A program made the position numbers and the translations under genes. Shown in pieces: positions 1 through 5,364 of a stretch of 6,008 bases of DNA. The notes under the pieces are model-generated. The model saw nothing but the letters and a program-made list of their open reading frames with translations. It ran no database searches and was not told the DNA's origin. Each line of letters opens with the position of its first letter. The first letter of the stretch is position 1. The DNA is from Actinomycetota bacterium. Its GTDB lineage: Bacteria; Actinomycetota; Aquicultoria; Subteraquimicrobiales; UBA9087. Location: NCBI GenBank assembly GCA_003491635.1, contig DNCG01000080.1, forward strand, positions 1 through 6,008, written 5' to 3'.

Positions 1-703
1 CTCAAGAAAGGTTAGATTGAGTGGGGGAGGCAGGTATGCAGTTTACGCTTTGGTGGTATCGCTGACCCTGTTTTTAGTGGTAAAGGCCATGGCTCCTGCC
101 TACGCCGACTTACATTTGAGAAAAGGGATAGAGTGTATAAGGGTGAAGGATTGGCAGGAGGCAGAGTGGGCGTTCAAGAAAGCCGCCAGCCTGGTTGAAA
201 ATGAAGAGTACTTGATGTGGTTGGGGGATTTCTATCTACGCAGAGCCGAATGGAATCCCGGGCGGGATGGCAAGTTGTTCTATTTGGCTCTTGCGGTGGA
301 GACCTTCCAGAGGGCAAAGATGGTCAACCCTCTGGATGAGCTGGCCTACATTTGCTTGGGGGAGGTTTATCTTTACGGAGCTGGACTGGATAAAACGTAC
401 TTTGATAGTGCCATCGGTGAATTTAAAGAGGCTTTAAAGATAGACCCGAATTACTACCGCATTCACCGCCTTTTGGGCCTAGCTTATCTCGGGCGCGGTG
501 ATGTGGCCGAGGCAGTAGAACATCTGGAGGTGGCCGTGAGTCTGCATCCTAGGGTGGCCCATTCCTATATTTTGTTGGGCGATGCCTATCGGGAAAGCGG
601 TCTTAAAGATAAGGCCGTTAAGGCCTACGAGAAGGCACTGGAGCTGAACCCCGCCGCCCACGGGGCCAGAAGAGCGTTGGAGGAGTTGCTCAACACGGAG
701 TAG
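1..703 (+). CDS. TPR-repeat protein with one visible membrane segment; probable C-terminal part of an O-antigen-ligase/TPR protein (5' end outside window)
   Basis: The reading frame has no stop between its TTG at 17 and the left edge, so the gene may well begin outside the window. A start at TTG 17 (AAAGG at 7-11, 5-nt gap) would give 228 residues and cannot be excluded. Counting from that TTG, residues 7-27 are hydrophobic, followed by about five TPR-like helix pairs over residues 30-215. The last two (148-180, 181-214) fit the 34-residue consensus best, ending in the typical YEKALELNP. The layout of membrane helix, APAxAD-like junction and TPRs with inserts matches residues 475-688 of the next gene, so I infer a tandem paralogue whose polymerase domain lies to the left. 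TPRs serve protein-protein contacts, here probably on the outer face of the membrane. The stop is 3 bp before the next start, so the two are probably co-transcribed. TPR content is certain; 5' extent is not. Confidence 0.8.
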   Translation, partial: SRKVRLSGGGRYAVYALVVSLTLFLVVKAMAPAYADLHLRKGIECIRVKDWQEAEWAFKKAASLVENEEYLMWLGDFYLRRAEWNPGRDGKLFYLALAVETFQRAKMVNPLDELAYICLGEVYLYGAGLDKTYFDSAIGEFKEALKIDPNYYRIHRLLGLAYLGRGDVAEAVEHLEVAVSLHPRVAHSYILLGDAYRESGLKDKAVKAYEKALELNPAAHGARRALEELLNTE

Positions 704-706
704 CGG

Positions 707-2773
707 ATGGATGAGCTTATCTCAAAGGGATCCTCCTTGAGGATTTCCCGCTGGAGCAGAGGGCTTATCGAATACGGGCTAATGGCGCTGGTTTTTCTTC
801 TTCCCCTCGCCTCCTCTCCTCATAGTTTCCTCGGTTATGATGTTTTCAAAGTTGCCTTGCTGCGGATCTTTTTCCTGCTTTTGGCGAGTGCCTGGTTGGT
901 CAAGATAGTTGTGAACGGAAAGACGAATTTCGTCCAGACGCCCCTCGATCTTCCCCTGGGTGCCCTGTTATTTGTGGGGGCGGTCTCGACGCTGTTCTCC
1001 ACGAATATCAAGACGAGTTTTCTGGGGGATGCCTGGAGACAGCAGGGTTTTTTCGTCCTTTTAATCTACATTTTCCTGTATTATCTCACTCTCAATTTCT
1101 ATACCCAAGAGCGGCACTTTCGGCTTTTTTCCCTGGCCTTGTTCGCTTCCTGTTGCCTTGTTTCCCTGGTGGGCATCTTGAGTTATCTTGGGGTGACCTT
1201 CGGGAGTTGGAGTTTTCGATTCGGTCTTGATCCTCAAAGAATCGCCGCGACTCTGGGAAATCCCGTCTATCTTGGTGCTTATCTGGTACTGGTGATACCG
1301 GTTGCCATCGTGCTTGTCTTCGATCCCGCCTTCGAACGATGGAATTTACTGAAAGCCCTGGCCGGATTCACCCTTCTTTTATCATTGCCCTGTTTGGTCT
1401 TCACCCACACCCGAGCAGCTTGGCTTGGCTTTCTGGTTTGCCTCCTCTTCCTTCTCATCCTCCGAGGAAAATCATTCTGGAGAGAAAAGACTTCTCTCTT
1501 AGTCGTGGTGACCCTTGTGGTGGCGGCCATCTTTATCGTTGGTGCAGTTCACGACCGCCTGGAGGAGGAGGGTGCTCCCCATGCAGTGGGTGTCAGGGCC
1601 GCCTCGATTGCTCAGTTGAGAGAGGGAAGCATCGCCAGCCGTCTTGGTGTGTGGAGTGTTTCTCTAAGAATCATCGCTGATCACCCGCTCATTGGTACGG
1701 GTCCTGATACCTTCTGGGAGGTTTTCCCGCGCTATCTACCAGTGGATTTCGAGAGGGTGGTCAAAGAAGAGGCGAGACCGGCCTCTCCTCACAACGACTT
1801 CCTTGAGGTGGCATCGAGCATGGGTTTTTTGGGACTCGTGGCCTATCTCTGGGTGCTGGTTACCCTTTTCTTTTTCGCCTTGACTACTTTGAGGCAGAAT
1901 CGTCTGCTATCGGCTGATGATCCGACTCGTCTCTCGACTAGCCTGATCACCGGTCTATTGGGTGGTCTGATTGGTTATCTGGTGCAACTTCAGTTCAGCT
2001 TTCATGTGGTCGGGGCGGCTCCATTCTTCTGGCTCTTCATAGGCCTGCTCGTGAGTACGACTGGGGTTAGAAGGCCGATCTTTTGGAGGCTTAATTTTCT
2101 CTCGATGCCGTGGATGCGCCCTCTCCCTTATCTTCTCATCGGTTTGATCGTTGCGGTTGGGGCGTGGTTTGCTTCCGCCCCCGCGGTGGCTGATTTTCAC
2201 GCGGGCAGAGCGGATGAGCTTGCTGAATTAGGTCTTCATAACCAGGCTATCTTGGAGGCAAGACGGGCCATCAGATCGAATCCATTCGAAGAGGAATATT
2301 TGTTTTTGTTGGGGAAGATCTACGAGGCCAAGGGCGAATCGATGGGCGATCTTTTGTGGCAAGGAAAGGCCATCGAGGCTTACAAGAGAGCGCTGAAGCT
2401 AAATCCTCGCGATAGAAACACCCATGCTCACCTTGCGGACGCCTATTTGAGGGCAGCGGAGGCGGGAGATGAAAAAGCCATCGACAAGGCGTTTTTGGCC
2501 TATCGGAGGCTGATCGAGTTTGAGCCGAACTATTCCACATCCCATTACAACCTGGGGGTGGCCTATTATTTGAAGGGGGAGCTCGATGAAGCCATTGCCG
2601 AGTGGGAGAAGGCCATTGAGTTAAATCCCACCCGGAGTAAACCCCATCTCCTTCTGGGTAAGGTGTATGAGGAGATGGGTGAACTCTCTAAGGCCATCAG
2701 TTTTTACGAGAAAGCGCTCGAGCTAGATTTGAGCAATACGGAGGCAAGGGAAGCCCTCGAGCGGCTAAAATGA
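707..2773 (+). CDS. O-antigen ligase/polymerase family membrane protein (Wzy_C/WaaL-like) with C-terminal TPR domain
   Basis: The ATG at 707 is preceded by GGAG (697-700) with a 6-nt gap. The 688-residue product has about nine hydrophobic segments up to residue 280, a large outer loop at roughly 283-368, further membrane segments up to 495, then a TPR domain (497-688). Signature regions of the Wzy_C family are visible: ATLGNPVYLGAYL (181-193), TRAAWLG (235-241), SRLGVW with HPLIGTGPDTF (311-336) and SPHNDFLE (360-367). By analogy with WaaL, R236, R312 and H362 are candidate functional residues. Family members transfer or polymerise undecaprenyl-linked glycans outside the inner membrane, onto lipid A, other glycan units or protein; the exact acceptor cannot be told here. 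The TPR tail (best repeats 612-645 and 646-679, the latter with FYEKALELD) is common in members from anaerobic bacteria and may bind partner proteins. Its upstream neighbour is a likely paralogue. Confidence 0.88.
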   Translation: MDELISKGSSLRISRWSRGLIEYGLMALVFLLPLASSPHSFLGYDVFKVALLRIFFLLLASAWLVKIVVNGKTNFVQTPLDLPLGALLFVGAVSTLFSTNIKTSFLGDAWRQQGFFVLLIYIFLYYLTLNFYTQERHFRLFSLALFASCCLVSLVGILSYLGVTFGSWSFRFGLDPQRIAATLGNPVYLGAYLVLVIPVAIVLVFDPAFERWNLLKALAGFTLLLSLPCLVFTHTRAAWLGFLVCLLFLLILRGKSFWREKTSLLVVVTLVVAAIFIVGAVHDRLEEEGAPHAVGVRAASIAQLREGSIASRLGVWSVSLRIIADHPLIGTGPDTFWEVFPRYLPVDFERVVKEEARPASPHNDFLEVASSMGFLGLVAYLWVLVTLFFFALTTLRQNRLLSADDPTRLSTSLITGLLGGLIGYLVQLQFSFHVVGAAPFFWLFIGLLVSTTGVRRPIFWRLNFLSMPWMRPLPYLLIGLIVAVGAWFASAPAVADFHAGRADELAELGLHNQAILEARRAIRSNPFEEEYLFLLGKIYEAKGESMGDLLWQGKAIEAYKRALKLNPRDRNTHAHLADAYLRAAEAGDEKAIDKAFLAYRRLIEFEPNYSTSHYNLGVAYYLKGELDEAIAEWEKAIELNPTRSKPHLLLGKVYEEMGELSKAISFYEKALELDLSNTEAREALERLK

Positions 2774-2810
2774 GGTTTAAGCCAGCATTTCCTCAGTTGT
2801 TCTCTTCACG

Positions 2811-3860
2811 TTAGTGGCAGAGATCACAAATGTTTTTGCCGTGGCCACAGCGAGCACATTCTTCAACTGTTGCTGTTTTGTGAGTTTCTATGAACTCTTT
2901 TTCGTGGGGCCAGTTTCCGCTGTGACATTTCGCGCAGAATGCATTACTGTGGCATCTGTAGCAAACATCTTTTCTGGCGAAACCCTCCCGAGCGTGTCCT
3001 TCCCCTTTCTCCCAGCCCGGTGGGTGGGGCATCTCCAGACCATGGCACTCGTTGCAGGCCTCGCTGGGGTGGCATCCCCGGCAGTGGGTTGGTTCTTCCA
3101 GATGAACCTTGGGGTAGTCCATCGTTTCCCTCGGTCTTTTCCCGATGTCTTCGACGTGACAGAGCTCGCAATCGCTGGAGGCGGTCCTGTCGTCATGACA
3201 GAGGATGCACTTGTCCATGCTCGGATATTTCTTGGCCAGTATCATCCTTTCGTGGGCCACGGTGTTGTGACAGTCGACGCATCTTTCCCCCTTTTCCAAA
3301 AACTCCTTGTGGCTCACCCGGATTGTGTATCTGACAACTGTCTTTTTCTCAATTTTTTTATGGCATCTGAGACAGGAGTCGTTGGTGATTTGGGTGGTGG
3401 CGGGCTTCTCCCGCTGAGGCTGCTTTACGTAAGAAATAGCCCTCTTCACCATCTCGAATTTTTCAATGCAGAAGCCGATGGCACCCGGTTCCTGATGACA
3501 GGAGAGGCAGGTTGCCTCCTTGTGAGGGGAGGTCTGCCAGCTCTGGTGGTAGCGCTTCTCAAAGTGACAGAGCTTGCAGAAGGAGGGCTGGGAGGTGTAG
3601 ATGGACCCCATCGTGAGTGAAAGCAGTATGATAAAGACGATGACATCGACGGTGATCCAGATATGTTTCTTGGAGATGCCCTTCTTTTCCTTTCTCTCCG
3701 GAGGCTTGACGGCAAAGATGCCGATCAAGGTCAGGACTATGAAGATGAGCACCAAGAGTATTCCCAGCAGAAGTATGGTCTCCTTTGGACTCTCCTCGGG
3801 GTGCATCAGGATGTTGATGATCTTTTCCTTGTTGAAGAGGGCAAAGAGCTTCTCTTTCAG
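2811..3860 (-). CDS. Membrane-anchored multihaem cytochrome c (11 CXXCH plus one altered site), NapC/NirT-like N-terminal region
   Basis: I place the start at CTG 3860-3858, 7 nt behind AAAGGAGG, giving 349 residues beginning MKEKLFALFNKEK. The first ATG (3806) lacks a nearby ribosome site and would lose 18 residues of plausible protein. Two membrane segments (about 27-51 and 67-88) flank a lysine-rich loop, so by the positive-inside rule the haem domain lies outside the cytoplasmic membrane. CXXCH motifs start at residues 95, 118, 163, 194, 218, 231, 260, 269, 300, 309 and 345. A twelfth site at 335 reads CARCGH, with an extra glycine before the histidine. The protein ends directly on the last motif. 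The first four motifs, with FCxxCH, a Trp-x2-Ser-Pro-His stretch and SHxEFLE, resemble NapC/NirT quinol-oxidising cytochromes. Haem spacing tracks the upstream paralogue almost exactly. The likely role is membrane-to-exterior electron transfer; partner and acceptor are unknown. Confidence 0.9.
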   Translation of the reverse strand: MKEKLFALFNKEKIINILMHPEESPKETILLLGILLVLIFIVLTLIGIFAVKPPERKEKKGISKKHIWITVDVIVFIILLSLTMGSIYTSQPSFCKLCHFEKRYHQSWQTSPHKEATCLSCHQEPGAIGFCIEKFEMVKRAISYVKQPQREKPATTQITNDSCLRCHKKIEKKTVVRYTIRVSHKEFLEKGERCVDCHNTVAHERMILAKKYPSMDKCILCHDDRTASSDCELCHVEDIGKRPRETMDYPKVHLEEPTHCRGCHPSEACNECHGLEMPHPPGWEKGEGHAREGFARKDVCYRCHSNAFCAKCHSGNWPHEKEFIETHKTATVEECARCGHGKNICDLCH

Positions 3861-3862
3861 CG

Positions 3863-4822
3863 CTAATCCTCCTTTTTCTCGAATCTCAGCCCGGGGTGGG
3901 CATGCTTGGTGTGGCAGAGATCACAGGAGCTTTTTGCGTGACAGCGGAGGCAGATTTTTTCGCCCACTTCCTTGAGCTCATCCGCGTGTATCGGTAAGAA
4001 TCCTTCCGGATGAGGCATCTCAATCTGGTGGCAGTTTTCACAGAAACTTTTGATGTGACAGAAGTCACAGTTGCTATTTTCCTCACGGGCGTTTTTGCCG
4101 TGGAGGTAGGGCCAATTTTCTGGGTGCGGGATCAAAACGTGACATTTGGTGCACTTTTCCTCCTCGTGGCAGACGATACAGCTGGTCAGATTCCCCATGC
4201 CGTGGGTCTTTTCCCATTTGGGACCGTGGGTCACCGCCCAGGGACCCGTGTATCTCACAGTCCTTTCGGCTCCCTTCACATGGCAGATTTCGCAGGTTGT
4301 GGGGGCTATCCTTTTGTTGTGGCAGGGGGTGCACTTGTCCATATGTGGATATTCCTTTATCGCGCTTACCTCGCCGTGGGCCACAGTGCTGTGACAGTCG
4401 ATACATTTGTAGGCTTTCTCTAGGAACTCCCGGTGGCTGACTCGAATGCCCTCCCTTATGGCCAATTTCTTTTGAACCCACCCGTGACATTTAAGGCAGG
4501 AGGCGTTGCTGACGTTTCCGATGACGGGTTTTCGATAGGAACGCAGGGTGTTAGATATAACTCTCCTCACCATCTTCAGCTTCTCGGCGCAGAAACCGAG
4601 GACGCCCGGCTCTTGATGGCAGGAAAGACAACCTATTTTATTGTGCGGAGACTCTTTCCAGCTCTGGTAATACGGTTTCTCGATGTGACAGGACTTGCAG
4701 AAGGAGGGATGGGAGGAGCCGACCAGCCCACCCGTGAACAGCAGAATTAAAATCAGTGCCGTGATGCTGAGGATATCTTTTTTTCTTCTGGCTTTTTTCA
4801 AAGCCTCGCGGTTCTCATTCAA
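3863..4822 (-). CDS. Membrane-anchored dodecahaem cytochrome c, NapC/NirT-like N-terminal region
   Basis: The gene starts at TTG 4822-4820, five nucleotides behind AGGAG; an in-frame TGA a few codons upstream leaves no earlier standard start. The 319-residue product has a basic N-terminus, one membrane helix (about 16-35) acting as an uncleaved anchor, and a haem domain outside the membrane. Twelve CXXCH motifs start at residues 42, 65, 109, 140, 164, 177, 215, 224, 252, 261, 291 and 300. The first four with their surroundings (FCKSCH, SWKESPH, SHREFLE, CIDCHSTVAH) resemble NapC/NirT/NrfH cytochromes that draw electrons from menaquinol. The last six form three repeated dihaem units, each CXXCH-x4-CXXCH, mostly followed by a PHP-type motif. 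It is first in an operon with a close paralogue, whose ribosome site overlaps its 3' end. Family and haem count are clear; the redox partner is not. Confidence 0.93.
   Translation of the reverse strand: MNENREALKKARRKKDILSITALILILLFTGGLVGSSHPSFCKSCHIEKPYYQSWKESPHNKIGCLSCHQEPGVLGFCAEKLKMVRRVISNTLRSYRKPVIGNVSNASCLKCHGWVQKKLAIREGIRVSHREFLEKAYKCIDCHSTVAHGEVSAIKEYPHMDKCTPCHNKRIAPTTCEICHVKGAERTVRYTGPWAVTHGPKWEKTHGMGNLTSCIVCHEEEKCTKCHVLIPHPENWPYLHGKNAREENSNCDFCHIKSFCENCHQIEMPHPEGFLPIHADELKEVGEKICLRCHAKSSCDLCHTKHAHPGLRFEKKED
3868..3875 (-). promoter_or_regulatory. Strong Shine-Dalgarno site that supports a CTG start
   Basis: The minus strand reads AAAGGAGG inside the last codons of the upstream cytochrome gene. 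Seven nucleotides downstream lies the in-frame CTG at 3860. No ATG, GTG or TTG in this frame lies at a usable distance; the first ATG is about 60 nt downstream. The site is therefore evidence for non-canonical initiation and tight coupling of the two cytochrome genes. Confidence 0.75.
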
Positions 4823-4827
4823 ACTTG

Positions 4828-4832
4828 CTCCT
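4828..4832 (-). promoter_or_regulatory. Ribosome binding site fixing the TTG start of the dodecahaem cytochrome
   Basis: The minus strand carries AGGAG five nucleotides before TTG at 4822. An overlapping ATG four nucleotides further on is out of frame. An in-frame stop just upstream limits the choice, so this site decides the start. Confidence 0.7.
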
Positions 4833-4859
4833 AATCTTTGTCAGATGACGGATGCGGCA

Positions 4860-5104
4860 ATTCGTTATTCGCAATTCGTTATTCGGAATTAGTTATTAGG
4901 AATTAGTTATTCGTTACTAGTAATTCGTTATTAGCTCAGCTCTTCCTAATTCCGAGTTTCAAGTTTCGAATTCCTAATTTCGAGTTTCTAATTCCTAGTT
5001 GCGAGTTCCCAATTCCTAATTCCGAATTGCGAATTTCGAGTTTCTAACTCCCGACTCCAAACTCCCCACTCCCGACTTTTTATTCTCCTTGGCCCCTGAC
5101 CCCT
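4860..5104. repeat. Degenerate 7-bp tandem repeat array with inverted halves
   Basis: From 4860 to 5104 the sequence can be cut into 35 consecutive heptads without losing register. The left 11 units (4860-4936) are ATTCGTT, ATTAGTT, ATTCGGA, ATTAGGA and similar. After a junction unit (4937-4943), the units read TCCTAAT, TTCGAGT, TCCGAAT, TGCGAAT and similar, which are reverse complements of the left-hand type. The family unit can be written NNC(G/T)A(A/G)T. From about 5049 the units become C-rich (TCCCGAC, TCCCCAC) and fade out with GGCCCCT and GACCCCT. The array lies 37 bp from the cytochrome start codon, so the operon's promoter lies inside or beyond it. It resembles in type the heptanucleotide STRR repeats of cyanobacteria, without implying kinship. 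No coding potential is seen. Confidence 0.85.
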
Positions 5105-5270
5105 AGCAGTTGGTACTGGCTTTATTGTACAGAGCGGGGGGTGCTTGCGCAATCCAACCATCGGTGAGGGAGAATGAAAACCAAGCTGAGCACGGTTTTT
5201 TCTTGTTCAGGAGGGCGCTCTTTGATAAGATGTTCACAAGCCCTGCCTGAAAGGGCAAGGTAGCTAACTA

Positions 5271-5334
5271 GTGCCGTTACAACTTTAAAGGCGTTTGTTG
5301 AAAGAAGTGATACAGGAAATAGTTGTAACGGTAC
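5271..5334. repeat. 14-bp inverted repeat with 36-nt spacer
   Basis: GTGCCGTTACAACT (5271-5284) pairs with AGTTGTAACGGTAC (5321-5334). Eleven base pairs are perfect (CCGTTACAACT/AGTTGTAACGG), then one G-T wobble and two further pairs. The right arm ends 30 bp before the proposed TTG start of the NHL-repeat gene. It could form a hairpin in the leader RNA, act as a paired protein site, or be the ends of a tiny non-autonomous element. There is no T-run directly after it, so it is not a typical terminator. Confidence 0.7.
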
Positions 5335-5352
5335 AAGGGGGGAAAGACGATA

Positions 5353-5358
5353 AAAGGA
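5353..5358 (+). promoter_or_regulatory. Ribosome binding site deciding the TTG start of the NHL-repeat gene
   Basis: AAAGGA ends six nucleotides before TTG 5365. A second in-frame TTG at 5359 abuts the site directly and is too close for use. An in-frame TAA at 5326 bounds the frame upstream, and no ATG precedes the membrane segment. Confidence 0.6.
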
Positions 5359-5364
5359 TTGGCT

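Larger units (their letters stand above)
5105..5364. other. Non-coding leader-like stretch upstream of the NHL-repeat gene
   Basis: I see no gene here on either strand. It contains a G-run (5135-5141), a T-run (5196-5201), a small possible hairpin GCCCT/AGGGC (5240-5256) and the inverted repeat described separately. The promoter of the NHL gene is presumably in this stretch, but no convincing -35/-10 pair stands out. I do not recognise a known riboswitch or RNA family. Confidence 0.5.

Noticed and set aside
2771..2795. Possible bidirectional terminator between the convergent genes (TGAGG/CCTCA)
   Set aside because: The stem is only 5 bp with a 15-nt loop. Short T-rich stretches follow on both sides, but the pairing is too weak to annotate.
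2814..3620. Long open frame on the + strand (268 codons) opposite the second cytochrome
   Set aside because: It is antisense to a gene with 11 CXXCH motifs; the repeated Cys and His codons keep the opposite frame open. The translated product has no recognisable domain.
4860..5104. CRISPR array
   Set aside because: The unit is 7 bp with no unique spacers; it is a short tandem repeat, not repeat-spacer architecture.
5141..5201. Possible terminator or attenuator: GTGCT pairing with AGCAC before a six-T run
   Set aside because: The stem is 5 bp with a 43-nt loop and two bases lie between stem and T-run; not convincing.
5203..5231. Candidate promoter TTGTTC-17 bp-TAAGAT upstream of the NHL gene
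   Set aside because: The spacing is ideal, but only 3 of 6 and 4 of 6 bases match the consensus; such matches are common by chance.
5234..5277. Resemblance of the leader to the second half of a GEMM (c-di-GMP/cGAMP) riboswitch: CACAAGCC ... GGTAGC ... TGCCG
   Set aside because: The first half of the motif (GGCAAAC, GAAA loop, GACGCAAAGCC) is missing and the spacing does not fit. A covariance-model search would settle it.
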